From NCBI RefSeq assembly GCF_000426245.1, contig NZ_AUEZ01000013.1, positions 1-64,000 of the forward strand: a stretch of DNA of 64,000 nt. The letters are read 5' to 3'. A program made the position numbers and the translations under genes. The notes under the pieces were generated by a model that saw nothing but the letters and a program-made list of their open reading frames with translations, was not told where the DNA came from and did no database searches. Source of the stretch: Bradyrhizobium sp. Ai1a-2 (GTDB taxonomy: Bacteria > Pseudomonadota > Alphaproteobacteria > Rhizobiales > Xanthobacteraceae). The stretch's first letter is position 1, and every line of letters starts with the position of its first letter. Positions 44,117 to 55,106 of the stretch are shown in pieces.

Positions 44117-44791
44117 CTACGCCCCCACCAGCGCCTTCGCCGGCGTGGTGGCCTGCACCACGAGACCGCGGGCGCGGGCGTCCATGACGCCGACGGCGCG
44201 CAATGCGAGCAGCGTCACCGTTTGCACGGCATCGCGCAGCCTGGCGGGATCGTCGAGATTGTCGGGCGCGAGCGGGCCTACCAGCGATTCATGCAATGCA
44301 CCGAGCAGCGCGGTGGCGGCGAGCGCAGTGTCCTGCGCCGGCAGATGGCCGGCGCGTACCGCGGCATCGATTCGGGCGGCAAGTTCGCCGGCGATCTCGC
44401 GCCGGCTGGCAAGCCGCGAGGCGGTGACGTCGACATCGACAGGCTCGGCCAGGATGCCCCAGGCGAGCTTGCGCTGCGACAGCACATGGACGGCAACCGT
44501 GGTGACCGCGGCGGCCAGCGCCGAAGACGGTCCGGGCGCGGCATCGGCCGCCCGGCGAATCGCGGCGAGTTCGTCGCGCGAAACCTCGGCAATCAGTTCG
44601 GAGATCAGGTCGGCCTTGGACGGGAAATAGCGGTAGACGGTCCCGGCCGCGACATGGGCGCGGACCGCGACCGGGGCGATCTGCACCGCGGCCATGCCGC
44701 CATCCGCCGCCGCCTCGCGCGCCGCTGCCAGAATGGCGCTACGCCGGGCGGCCAGCCGCTTTACCACTTGATGGGTTCGCCGATAAACCAT
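44117..44791 (-). CDS. TetR/AcrR-family transcriptional regulator
   Basis: A 224-residue regulator. The N-terminal helix-turn-helix covers about residues 18-62 (ILAAAREAAADGGMAAVQIA then AHVAAGTVYRYFPSKADLIS), where GTVYRYFPSKADL is the family mark. The rest is an all-helical ligand-binding domain. ATG 44791 is chosen so that the HTH sits at the usual distance; the frame continues to 44938 without support. No clear target gene is adjacent: the neighbours are convergent pyk and, upstream, an nrdB fragment and a LivK-type receptor. The ligand is unknown. Confidence 0.88.
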   Translation of the reverse strand: MVYRRTHQVVKRLAARRSAILAAAREAAADGGMAAVQIAPVAVRAHVAAGTVYRYFPSKADLISELIAEVSRDELAAIRRAADAAPGPSSALAAAVTTVAVHVLSQRKLAWGILAEPVDVDVTASRLASRREIAGELAARIDAAVRAGHLPAQDTALAATALLGALHESLVGPLAPDNLDDPARLRDAVQTVTLLALRAVGVMDARARGLVVQATTPAKALVGA

Positions 44792-44978
44792 GGCACGGTT
44801 CCGTCCCCAGGGCCTCGCCGGCTCGGGATCAGCCGAACGAGACTTCACTGTTTTGGGCGATCGAGCGCAGATCGCTGCAAAAGCTGAACACCTATTCAGG
44901 GCGTCTGGCAAGACGGATTTGCGACGGCTGGAATGCACAAAAAGAAGGGGTTAGCCGTAGCGCCGGGAGCCCTTGGTT

Positions 44979-45080
44979 ATCCCAGCTCAACGCGCCGCCG
45001 TTCTGGTATTCGATCACGCGGGTCTCGAAGAAATTCTTCTCTTTCTTCAAGTCCATCGCCTCCGACATCCAGGGAAACAT
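44979..45080 (-). pseudogene. nrdB: 3' fragment of nrdB (ribonucleotide reductase beta)
   Basis: On the minus strand 34 codons read FPWMSEAMDLKKEKNFFETR and then VIEYQNGGALSWD. This closely resembles the extreme C-terminus of class Ia ribonucleotide reductase beta subunits, including the tail that docks on the alpha subunit. The rest of the gene (about 300 codons) is absent, and the expected stop after the tail is replaced by further codons (NQGLP...). It is therefore a remnant in the 307-bp gap between the TetR and LivK genes. Identification rests on remembered family sequence. Confidence 0.72.
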
Positions 45081-45098
45081 TGCCTGGCAGGACCCAAG

Positions 45099-46304
45099 TC
45101 AATTCCCGGTCTGCAATTCGCCGAACCGCTCCCAGCTTTTGCCGTTAAAGCGCATGAACTGCATCTGGTCGACCGGAACGTGATCGGTCGGCGAAGTGTT
45201 GATCTTGATGCCCGGCAGCAGCATTGGCAATTGCAGGTCCTTGATTGAAAACGCTTGCCGCAGAATGTTCTCGGTCGAGAGGTCGTCGCCGCAGGCTTTC
45301 AGCACCGCTTCGAGCGCCATCGCGCTGTTGTAGGCGTTGACGTAGTTGGTGTCGTGCTGATCGGCCTCCGGAATATATTTGCTCATGAACTCGCGCCAGC
45401 CCTTCACGCCGGCATCGTCCTTCCAGGCGGGATCATCAGGGTCTTTCACATATGCGGTCGAGAGGATGCCGGTGCCTGCCTCGACGCCCGCAGGCTCCAT
45501 CACGGTCGAGATCCACACCGCCACGTTCGACAGGAAGGTCATCGGCCGCCAGCCAATCTCATATGATTTGCGGATCGCCTGCGCCGCGAATTTTGGCGTG
45601 GCCGCGATCACGAACACGTCTGCGCCGGAGGCCTTCAGTTTGACGATCTGCGAGTCGATCGTCGGATCGGCGATCTCGTAGGTCGCAGCGGTTACGACGG
45701 CATCGTATTTCTCGCCAAGCACGTCCTTGAGCCCCGCAAGATAGTCGCGGCCGAAATCGTCGTTCTGCGAGATCACGGCAAACTTTGCGCTTGGATTCTT
45801 CGCAAGCGCATAGCGCGCGTAAAGACGCGCCTCGTAGCGGAACGGCGCCTGCACGCCCATCGTCGCCTGCGGATATTGCGCGATGTCAGCGAATTTCGAG
45901 GCGCCCGATGCCAGGAAGAGCTGCGGGATGTTCTTGCTCTGCAGGTATTTTGCGATCGCGGTGTTGTGTGCGGTGCCGATCGAGGAGAAGATCAGCACGA
46001 CCTCGTCGCTCTCGACCAGCCGCCGCGTCTGCTCCACCGTCTTCGGCGGCTGATAGCTGTCATCCAGCGAAATCAGGTTGACCTTGCGTCCGTTGATGCC
46101 GCCGCGCTCATTCAGCATCTTGAAATAGCCGACCTCGCCCTTGCCGAGCGCCCCGAATGCCGACACGGGACCGCTGTAGGGCATGGTCTGACCGATCCGG
46201 ATTTCTGCTGCGGTAACGCCACGCATCTCGGCGGACGTCGAAGTGGCGGGCAATAGCAGGAAAGAAACGGCGCCAAGCGCGCCGAACGCCTTCGCCAAAT
46301 GCAT
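45099..46304 (-). CDS. Branched-chain amino acid-type ABC receptor (LivK-like)
   Basis: A 401-residue periplasmic binding protein of the Leu/Ile/Val receptor family (PF13458 type). There is a signal peptide (AFGALGAVSFLLLPATSTSA). The mature protein opens with RIGQTMPYSGPVSAFGALGK, then KVNLISLDDSYQPPKTVEQT and a lobe with VISQNDDFGRDYLAGLKDVL. The ATG has GGGAGGG. No LivHMGF genes are adjacent, so this is an orphan receptor. Ligands of this family range from amino acids to aromatic acids and amides, so specificity is unknown. Confidence 0.9.
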   Translation of the reverse strand: MHLAKAFGALGAVSFLLLPATSTSAEMRGVTAAEIRIGQTMPYSGPVSAFGALGKGEVGYFKMLNERGGINGRKVNLISLDDSYQPPKTVEQTRRLVESDEVVLIFSSIGTAHNTAIAKYLQSKNIPQLFLASGASKFADIAQYPQATMGVQAPFRYEARLYARYALAKNPSAKFAVISQNDDFGRDYLAGLKDVLGEKYDAVVTAATYEIADPTIDSQIVKLKASGADVFVIAATPKFAAQAIRKSYEIGWRPMTFLSNVAVWISTVMEPAGVEAGTGILSTAYVKDPDDPAWKDDAGVKGWREFMSKYIPEADQHDTNYVNAYNSAMALEAVLKACGDDLSTENILRQAFSIKDLQLPMLLPGIKINTSPTDHVPVDQMQFMRFNGKSWERFGELQTGN

Positions 46305-46455
46305 TGGCTACCCTCCCCATTGTATTTTTCGCCGCGCTTCTAGAGGCGCGGCCTTGCCGTATCCGGCTGGTGGAAGGATGCCATGGCGTCTAACAGACGC
46401 CAATCATATTCACATCGGTCGATGTGCAACGAGACCGATCGCTCACCGAGCAATC

Positions 46456-46489
46456 AAAAAAACAAAGCCCGGCTCGAGGGCCGGGCTTT
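46456..46489 (-). terminator. Rho-independent terminator of ftsH
   Basis: A 9-bp stem, aaagcccgg (46464-46472) with ccgggcttt (46481-46489), is followed on the minus strand by gtttttttg. It lies 24 nt beyond the ftsH stop in the right orientation. Confidence 0.85.
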
Positions 46490-46512
46490 GCAGAATTTCT
46501 CGTGGGAAGTGC

Positions 46513-48435
<1,923 letters not shown>

Positions 48436-48697
48436 TGATCTTCCTTCGTGGTCGCGCGGATCGCGGCCTCAAAACTATCCTCGGGCGGCCTGGGGCAGGC
48501 ACTTCAGGAAATCCCTGGGAATCCCCCCTTCAGCGACTGCATACAATTTAGGTGCCACGGGAGTATCTGCCAAGGGAACTGCACAGGACTATTTAGCGCA
48601 TCCTAGCCCGATTCCCGGTCAAATAATGGCGCAAAAGTCCGGGTTTTTGGGGGGTAGTTAAGCGGATATGATGAGAATTTTCCTATTCGCCTGAATA

Positions 48698-49720
48698 TTA
48701 GCGGGCCCGGCCCCGGCGCGGCGGCGCCGGCTCGACGCGGATCCGGCCATTGGCGAGCCCAATGACCGCACCGGCGAGCGTCTGCTTCAGTTTGCCCGTC
48801 CCTTCGATCACCGCCTGATCGAGTGCGGCGAGCAGGGCCTCGACCTTGCCCAGTTCGGCCGATCCTTCATGGCCCACGCGGTCGATCGCGCGTTTGAGCA
48901 GGCGCAGCCGGATCTCTTCAGGAAGGGCCACAAAGGCCTCGGCGTCGAATCCGGGGCGCGCCGCATTGCCATCGCGCAGCGCAAGGTAGCGCTCCGCACC
49001 ATCAGCCAGCACTTCCACCGCGGCGTTGGCCCGGGCGAGACGCGCCGCAAGCCGCACCAGGTTCCGGGCGTCGCCGCCCTCTGCAGCCAGCGCCGGCATC
49101 AGCGCACGCAGCCGCGGACGCGTGAACGCAGTATCATGATTGGTCGGATCGACGGCGTAACCGATCCTGGCTTTCTCGAGGGTTGCGACCAGCCGCGCCT
49201 TGGGAACAGCAAGCAGCGGCCGCGCCAGTCTCACGCCTTCGCGCTCGGTTTCACGTGCCATCGCGGCGAGGCCGGCGATGCCACTGCCGCGCAGCAGTCG
49301 CATCAGAAGCGTCTCGGCCTGGTCATCGCGGGTGTGCGCCGTGAGGACATGCGTCGCCCCGCTCGCGCGGGCAGCTTGCGCCAGCAGGCGATAGCGCGCC
49401 TCGCGCGCTGCCTCCGGCAGGCCGCTGTTCGGCTTGGCCCCGGTCCAACGCAACGTCCGATGAGGCAGATCGAGCGTGCCTGCAAGGCGCTTGACCTCAC
49501 GCGCCTCGCGCGCGGCCTCCGGGCGCAGGCCGTGGTCGACGGTGACTGCGATCAGCCGCGGCCCCTGCTTGAGTGTCCGGCGCCAGCGGGCGGCGAGCCA
49601 CATCAACGCCACCGAGTCCGGACCGCCGGACACGGCCAGAACGATCGCTGGCGCGCGCCTCCAGTCGTCTAACAGACGTTTGGCTTCGGTGGCGGAAATC
49701 GCGCTGTTGTCATCGGACAT
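48698..49720 (-). CDS. tilS: tRNA(Ile)-lysidine synthase TilS
   Basis: A 340-residue N-type ATP pyrophosphatase that converts the wobble C34 of tRNA-Ile(CAU) to lysidine, essential for AUA decoding. The PP-loop is VLAVSGGPDSVALMWLAARW near the start. LIAVTVDHGLRPEA and THVLTAHTRDDQAETLLMRL are the other catalytic segments. The C-terminal domains of long TilS proteins are reduced. The start is uncertain: ATG 49720 is chosen, but GTG 49792 is in frame and would overlap cpoB by 26 nt. Confidence 0.92.
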   Translation of the reverse strand: MSDDNSAISATEAKRLLDDWRRAPAIVLAVSGGPDSVALMWLAARWRRTLKQGPRLIAVTVDHGLRPEAAREAREVKRLAGTLDLPHRTLRWTGAKPNSGLPEAAREARYRLLAQAARASGATHVLTAHTRDDQAETLLMRLLRGSGIAGLAAMARETEREGVRLARPLLAVPKARLVATLEKARIGYAVDPTNHDTAFTRPRLRALMPALAAEGGDARNLVRLAARLARANAAVEVLADGAERYLALRDGNAARPGFDAEAFVALPEEIRLRLLKRAIDRVGHEGSAELGKVEALLAALDQAVIEGTGKLKQTLAGAVIGLANGRIRVEPAPPRRGRAR

Positions 49721-49766
49721 GACGGTGCCATCGATCGCGGAGCCGACAGGCTCCTGCGGCACCGGT

Positions 49767-50831
49767 TTAGCACTTGATCCGCTTTTGCTCACGGTCGACG
49801 GCGGATTTGACGCCCGTGGAAGCCCGCGGATATTTCCGCGTCACTTCGCCGAGCGCCGCACAGGCGGCTTCCCTCTCCTTTAGCGCCGCCAGTGACTGGC
49901 CAAGCCGCAACAGCGCGTCCGGCGCCTTGGCCGACTTGTCGAACTTCGTGGTCACGCCGAGGAAAGCTTCGGCGGCATCACGATATTGCTGACGCTGAAA
50001 ATAGCTCTCGCCGAGCCAATATTGCGCGTCCGGGATCAGGGGATCACTCGGGTATTTCTGGGAGAAATTGCGCATGGTTTCCTCGGCAAGCGCATAGTCC
50101 CTGCGCTGCATGTAGCCGATGCCGAGGTCGAACTCGTCCTTCGATGTCGCCGACGGCGGCAGGGTCGTCAGCCCGGCGGTGGTCCCGCCCCCAACCGGCG
50201 CGCCGGCATTGCGCGGGCTGGTGTTGCCGAGGTCGAGCGGTTCGCCCACGTTGCGTCCGCCCGGCGCACCGATCGTAGCATCGGGCGAGACAGGCATCTG
50301 GCCACCACCAAGGGCGCGCGGCGCGCCCGGGGCGCTCGGGTTCTGATTGGGATCGAAGGCGTCGCCACGGCCGCGGCGCCCTGCTGCCGCTGGCGCGGCG
50401 GGCTCCTGCACGATCGGAGCGGGAGCTGCGATCTGGGTCTGGTCGTACCCGCCTTGCGATTGCCGGTAACCCGGCTGCGGTTGTCCATAACCCTGCTGAG
50501 GCTGCCCATAGGATGGCTGGCCGCCTTGCGGCGGATAGGACGGCGCAGGCTGTGCGGCCGGAGGCATAGCGGCGACGCCAGGCTGGGCGGCTTGAGGCTG
50601 ACCGCCGGGACCGGACGGCGCGGCGCCGAGCTGACGCAGGCGCTCCTCCAACTGGCGGTTACGATATTGCAGTTCCTCGTTCTGGCCAGTCAGCTGTCGA
50701 AGCTGGTTCTCCAGGTGCTGGACCCGCATTTCGAGGTCGGCATCGTCGGATTGTGCGAAGGCCGGTGCGGAAACAGCCAGTCCCGCGGCAATCGCCGCGG
50801 CGCGCGTAACTCTAAGAAACCTGGATGACAT
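49767..50831 (-). CDS. cpoB: Tol-Pal system protein CpoB (YbgF)
   Basis: A 354-residue periplasmic protein that links Tol-Pal with peptidoglycan synthesis during division. There is a signal peptide (VTRAAAIAAGLAVSAPAFAQ), then a coiled-coil trimerisation segment (EMRVQHLENQLRQLTGQNEE), a long Gln/Gly/Pro/Tyr-rich linker with YGQPQ-type repeats (about residues 70-220), and C-terminal TPR units (EFDLGIGYMQRRDYALAEET and YWLGESYFQRQQYRDAAEAF). ATG 50831 follows AGGGCAAG. It lies 137 bp after pal, behind the pal terminator, so it may have its own promoter. Confidence 0.93.
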   Translation of the reverse strand: MSSRFLRVTRAAAIAAGLAVSAPAFAQSDDADLEMRVQHLENQLRQLTGQNEELQYRNRQLEERLRQLGAAPSGPGGQPQAAQPGVAAMPPAAQPAPSYPPQGGQPSYGQPQQGYGQPQPGYRQSQGGYDQTQIAAPAPIVQEPAAPAAAGRRGRGDAFDPNQNPSAPGAPRALGGGQMPVSPDATIGAPGGRNVGEPLDLGNTSPRNAGAPVGGGTTAGLTTLPPSATSKDEFDLGIGYMQRRDYALAEETMRNFSQKYPSDPLIPDAQYWLGESYFQRQQYRDAAEAFLGVTTKFDKSAKAPDALLRLGQSLAALKEREAACAALGEVTRKYPRASTGVKSAVDREQKRIKC

Positions 50832-50913
50832 CTTGCCCTGACGACGAAAATCGGCGCGGAACCACAGTGATGCAGGGAGTACGCCGGAATTGTGACTGAA
50901 GCAAATCAACGTT

Positions 50914-50942
50914 CAAACAAAACCGGCGCCTCTCGGCGCCGG
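50914..50942 (-). terminator. Rho-independent terminator of pal
   Basis: An 8-bp stem ccggcgcc/ggcgccgg (50923-50930, 50935-50942) with a 4-nt loop is followed on the minus strand by ttttgtttg. It sits 26 nt after the pal stop, between pal and cpoB, implying that only some transcripts continue into cpoB. Confidence 0.8.
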
Positions 50943-50968
50943 CAGCAAATCGCGCAATTTTCGAAAGC

Positions 50969-51460
50969 TTACGAGCTGGCGTTCAGCACTGTGACGGCAC
51001 GGCGATTCTGCGACCAGCAGGAGATGTCATTGCAGACCGCGACCGGACGTTCCTTGCCATAAGAGATGGTGCGCATCCGGCTCGGATCGATGCCGCGAGA
51101 GGCGAGATAGGAGCGAACCGCCTGGGCGCGACGTGCACCGAGCGCGATGTTGTACTCGCGGGTGCCGCGCTCGTCGGCATGGCCTTCAATGGTAAAGCTG
51201 TAGCGGTTATAGGTCTGCAGCCACTGCGCCTGCTTGTCCAGGGTTGCGGTCGCCTGCGGAGTCAGATCGGTCTGGTCGCTCTCGAAGAAAACGCGGTCAC
51301 CGACGTTCACAACGAAATCCTGCTGGCTGCCCGGGGTCGCTGCGCTCGCCATCGCGCCATCGGCGCCGATGTTCTTGTTGGCACAAGCGCCCATCGACAG
51401 CGCCACCGCGAGCACCGCAGCGAGCTTCAATCCCTGGAGGATTCGCATCTGATATTTCAT
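50969..51460 (-). CDS. pal: Peptidoglycan-associated lipoprotein Pal
   Basis: A 163-residue outer-membrane lipoprotein that binds peptidoglycan and TolB. The signal peptide (LKLAAVLAVALSMGACANKN) contains the lipobox SMGAC. The OmpA-like domain is complete: FFESDQTDLTPQATATLDKQ, FTIEGHADERGTREYNIALG, ARRAQAVRSYLASRGI. ATG 51460 follows GGAGG; ATG 51445 is an alternative that still gives a signal peptide. In most relatives pal follows tolB directly; here two unrelated-looking genes lie between them. Confidence 0.96.
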   Translation of the reverse strand: MKYQMRILQGLKLAAVLAVALSMGACANKNIGADGAMASAATPGSQQDFVVNVGDRVFFESDQTDLTPQATATLDKQAQWLQTYNRYSFTIEGHADERGTREYNIALGARRAQAVRSYLASRGIDPSRMRTISYGKERPVAVCNDISCWSQNRRAVTVLNASS

Positions 51461-51728
51461 TCCGGAGCCTCCACGCTCACGTTTTCGAATTCTCATCCGG
51501 TCTACAGGGCGATGGTTAAGCGAACGTTCCGTCAACCTTGATGAGACCTTGCCAGACCCGATCAAATGCGGACAAACGGCGAAAAGCGCCCCCGATGGTT
51601 AATGGGTTGTAAATGTGGCGCGAGGGTGAAGGCAAGCGGGGACGCAGCCGAAATCGCCGGTTTCCCAGCCGTCGCGTGAGCGAGAACCGGGGATTTACCG
51701 GCAGCGACGCGTTTTCGTCAAAAACCGC

Positions 51729-52460
51729 TCAAGTGCTTGGAACAATCGAAGGCTCAAACGGCGCCACCACCGCAGCTTGCGGCGAATGATGCTCCCGCTC
51801 GAACAGCATCCTCCGCTCGAACGCAGACGAGCGCATCATCGGATATCGCACGAAAACTTTTTCCTTGAGCGTCTGGAAGTCGGCCGCCATCAACCCGACC
51901 GGCTTCAGCAGGCCCGGGAACATCCGAGGCTCGGCAATGGTCTTGTGGAAGAACACGCGCCGATAGAAGGCCTGATGCTCGGGACGCACGATCGCCAAGC
52001 CTAGATCGGCCTTGAAATATTCGCAGGCCACGTAGGCCAGGCGCAGGGTCACATAGGGAAGTTCCGGCGTCCGCCTCGCCCGGTCGGGATCGGCGACGAA
52101 GCGAGCAGGGTCAACAATCACCTCGCCACGATCAAGCCTCGGATAGAGGATTTCGCCAAACGCTTCGGCGGAACACGACTGGCGCCATTCTGAATTCAGC
52201 AGGCTGATCCGTACAGAACTGCAGAGTTCTCCGCCGATATGGATGCCGAATGTCCAGGAATTCGGCAGATCGTCGTATTGATCAGTAACGCGCTGCTCAG
52301 CGGATTCCGCAACTGCCCCTTCCCGCAGATAAGCGCGGTAGCGCAGATTGTAGATCTGCTCCTTTTCGGCCTGCGTTTGTGCGAGGCGATAGTCGACGTG
52401 GTCGAGCTGCTCCAGTCCCCGCGCGAAAGCCAGAGGAGACGCTTCGACCGGGGACCTCAT
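51729..52460 (-). CDS. FeeM-like N-acyl amino acid synthase / GNAT acyltransferase
   Basis: A 243-residue protein of the GNAT-fold N-acyl amino acid synthase (FeeM) type. Family marks are KEQIYNLRYRAYLREGAV (about residues 33-50), GELCSSVRISLLNSE, EVIVDPARFVADPDRARRTP, LPYVTLRLAYVACEYFKADL and RPEHQAFYRRVFFHKTIAEP. Members make long-chain N-acyl amino acids from acyl-ACP, and the fold is shared with acyl-homoserine lactone synthases, so a lipid or signalling product is possible. ATG follows GGAG. It sits between pal and a GGDEF-EAL gene, all on the minus strand, within the tol-pal cluster. Confidence 0.78.
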   Translation of the reverse strand: MRSPVEASPLAFARGLEQLDHVDYRLAQTQAEKEQIYNLRYRAYLREGAVAESAEQRVTDQYDDLPNSWTFGIHIGGELCSSVRISLLNSEWRQSCSAEAFGEILYPRLDRGEVIVDPARFVADPDRARRTPELPYVTLRLAYVACEYFKADLGLAIVRPEHQAFYRRVFFHKTIAEPRMFPGLLKPVGLMAADFQTLKEKVFVRYPMMRSSAFERRMLFEREHHSPQAAVVAPFEPSIVPST

Positions 52461-52602
52461 GTACTACTCCAGACTTCCAAGCAACTTGCGCGAGCGATGA
52501 AAAATGTTAACAGCGCATTAATGAAATTGCAAAGCATTGAATCCGTTAGGGTTAATGTGCCCCGTGAAAGTACGGATCAAGCGCAGCGCGAGACCTTCAC
52601 GC

Positions 52603-54924
52603 TCAAGCTATCGAACGGGAGATGACGGTATGGTCTTCCGGCCAGCGGCGACTGTGGGAAGCTTTCAGCAATTGGCGGATGCGCACTGCAGGAACGGGGC
52701 GGCTGAACAGATAGCCCTGCGCCTCGGTGACCGCGCCATCGGCGCTAACCAATTCGAGTTGCTCGTTGGTCTCGATGCCCTCGACCACCACCGACATGCC
52801 GAGATCGGCCGAGAGCCGCGCCACGCCGCGCAGCAGCGTTAGCGGACGGTCGGTGTCGATACCTTCGAGGAATGAGCGGTCGATCTTGACCTTCTGCAGT
52901 GGGAAGTTGTGCAGGTAGCTCAGGCTTGAATAACCTGTGCCGAAATCGTCCAGCGAGATCCGCACGCCCAGCGAATGCAATTGCGCCAGCACGTCGTGGG
53001 TAAGTTGCGTATTGCGCAACAGCGAGGACTCAGTGATCTCGATCTCAAGACGTCGCGCCGGCAGGCCCGAGACCTCCAGCGCATAGCGCACCTCGCTCAG
53101 CACGTCGCGCTGGTGGAACTGCTGCGGCGAGAGATTGACCGCGACGCTGACCGATTCGGGCCACGTCATGCACTCCATGCAGGCCTTGCGCAGAATCCAG
53201 CGCCCGAGATCGACAATAAGGCCCATGTCCTCGGCGACCGGAATGATGTCGATCGGGGAGATCGTGCCACGAACCGGATGGTTCCAGCGCAACAGCGCCT
53301 CGCAGGTCGTGATCCTGCCGGTCTTGAGGTTGACCAGCGGCTGGTAATAAAGCTCGAACTCCTCGTTCGCCAGCGCCTTGCGCAGGTCGAGCTCGAGGAT
53401 GCGGCGCGCTTCGACGATCTGGGCCATCTCGTCGCGGAAGAAGCAGAAGGTGCCGCGGCCATCGGCCTTGGCTCGATAGAGCGCCATGTCGGCGTTCTTC
53501 AACAACGTGTCGGCGCTGACGTCCGGCGAGGTCATGGCGATACCGACGCTGGCACCGATCTCGACCAGGTGGTTGCTGATCTTGTAGCGCTCGCTCAGGC
53601 GATCGACGATGCGACGTGCAAGGCTGGCCGCATCCTCAGGTGACTTGATGTCCTGCTGGAACACCACGAACTCGTCGCCGCCAAAGCGCGCCACGAAATC
53701 TTCCGGCCGCAGCATTTCCCGGAGGCGGCCGGCTACCGCGCAAAGAAGCTGGTCGCCGCAGGGATGGCCGAGCGTGTCGTTGACCTGCTTGAACTGGTCG
53801 AGGTCGATGAACAGCAGGGCCGACAGTTGCATACCCCGCTGGCTGACCAGCAGGCGGCCGATCTCGTTGCGGAAGTTGAGACGATTCGGAAGCTGCGTCA
53901 GCTCGTCGTAGCGCGCGAGATGGCTGATCTTGGCTTCCGCCTTCTTGCGCTCGGTGATGTCTTCCACCAGCACCACAGTGCCACCGCCGACCATCGGCTG
54001 CAGGGTCCAGGACAGCGAGCGGTTCTTGTTCGGATCGGGATCGCTGGTGGTGATACCGCTCGCCCGCGACCCCTCGATCTCCCGGAGGATCTGATCAGAG
54101 CTCGCCGCCGAGATCGATCCCGATGCAACGCAGGCCGACAGGATGTCGGAGGCATTCGCACCACGTTCCACGAAATCGTCGGCCAGATACATCATCTGGC
54201 TGAAGCGGTGGTTCATCACGGCGAGCCGGCCACCGGCGCGAAACATGCACAGGCCGTGCGGCATGTTGTTCAGCGCGGTATCGAACTGATGCGCGAGCGC
54301 CGCTTCCCGGAAGGAGGATTTGAAGGCTTTGACGAAAATGGCATGCAGGCTGAGATTGATGCCCTTGAGGCCGACGAAGAACAGCACCAGCAGGATCGCA
54401 AGCCCGACGTAGTAGAAGTCACCATGTAGCGCCAAAGCCACCGACATCGGTCCGCAGGCGCAGACGATGTGGAGTTGAAGCAGCTTGGGGTGGCCGTAGT
54501 TGCGGGCGGCGCCGCCGGCGGTATAGCCGATCGTTACGGCGACGCAGAGCATATGGGCGACCGCGTCGTCGCTGCCGAGAATGGTGATGAAGCACCAGGC
54601 GCCAAGCACGCTGGCATAGATCACCGCGCCGATCGAATAGCGCGGCGCATAGGCCTTGGCCTCCTCGTAGGACAGCCCATCACGCCCTTCGTATTTGCGC
54701 ATCTGGAAGGCGCGCGCGGTGCCGATGCCGATGATCAGCACGGCGCACGGCCACAGCAGCACATTGCCGGTCTTGAGCGCGGTCATCACGGCCGCGACGG
54801 CGGCGCAGACCGAACCGAAAAACATCGGCCAGAAATTCTGGCGCATGGAATCGATCAGGGCCGCCCACAGGACGGGCTCCAACTCTTCCTGGCTGCTGCG
54901 CTTCTTTGGGTCGACCAACTGCAT
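52603..54924 (-). CDS. Membrane GGDEF-EAL c-di-GMP protein
   Basis: A 773-residue protein. The first 200 residues contain about six membrane helices (such as FFGSVCAAVAAVMTALKTG and YYVGLAILLVLFFVGLKGI). A PAS-like region is at about 212-330 (NNMPHGLCMFRAGGRLAVMN). A GGDEF domain (about 335-500) has the intact motif FGGDEFVVF, and an EAL domain (about 515-765) has CEALLRWNHP and LDDFGTGYSSLSYLHNF. Both activities are possible. It lies 182 bp downstream of tolB and 142 bp upstream of the FeeM-like gene, same strand. The unusual point is its place inside tol-pal. Confidence 0.92.
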   Translation of the reverse strand: MQLVDPKKRSSQEELEPVLWAALIDSMRQNFWPMFFGSVCAAVAAVMTALKTGNVLLWPCAVLIIGIGTARAFQMRKYEGRDGLSYEEAKAYAPRYSIGAVIYASVLGAWCFITILGSDDAVAHMLCVAVTIGYTAGGAARNYGHPKLLQLHIVCACGPMSVALALHGDFYYVGLAILLVLFFVGLKGINLSLHAIFVKAFKSSFREAALAHQFDTALNNMPHGLCMFRAGGRLAVMNHRFSQMMYLADDFVERGANASDILSACVASGSISAASSDQILREIEGSRASGITTSDPDPNKNRSLSWTLQPMVGGGTVVLVEDITERKKAEAKISHLARYDELTQLPNRLNFRNEIGRLLVSQRGMQLSALLFIDLDQFKQVNDTLGHPCGDQLLCAVAGRLREMLRPEDFVARFGGDEFVVFQQDIKSPEDAASLARRIVDRLSERYKISNHLVEIGASVGIAMTSPDVSADTLLKNADMALYRAKADGRGTFCFFRDEMAQIVEARRILELDLRKALANEEFELYYQPLVNLKTGRITTCEALLRWNHPVRGTISPIDIIPVAEDMGLIVDLGRWILRKACMECMTWPESVSVAVNLSPQQFHQRDVLSEVRYALEVSGLPARRLEIEITESSLLRNTQLTHDVLAQLHSLGVRISLDDFGTGYSSLSYLHNFPLQKVKIDRSFLEGIDTDRPLTLLRGVARLSADLGMSVVVEGIETNEQLELVSADGAVTEAQGYLFSRPVPAVRIRQLLKASHSRRWPEDHTVISRSIA

Positions 54925-55106
54925 CGGCAGGGCACACGTCCTGTTGTAACGTGCAGTTTTACCCAGCGCTGATGAAGCCTTTCTGAGGGAATATCGTTAC
55001 CAAGACCTTGTTTCGAGTTTTATGGAACCGAAATTCTCTTTCTGTTTCAATGAACTAGGAAAAATTTGCCGGTTAACGAGAATGGTTACCCGCAAAGCCC
55101 GGCAAT

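Noticed and set aside
44892..45080. 62-codon frame as a normal small gene
   Set aside because: The first half matches the NrdB tail and the second half is unlike any protein pattern; it is better explained as a remnant running into non-coding DNA.
48436..48697. Heat-shock or housekeeping promoter upstream of ftsH
   Set aside because: TTGACC is present on the minus strand, but no -10 box at acceptable spacing could be assigned by eye.
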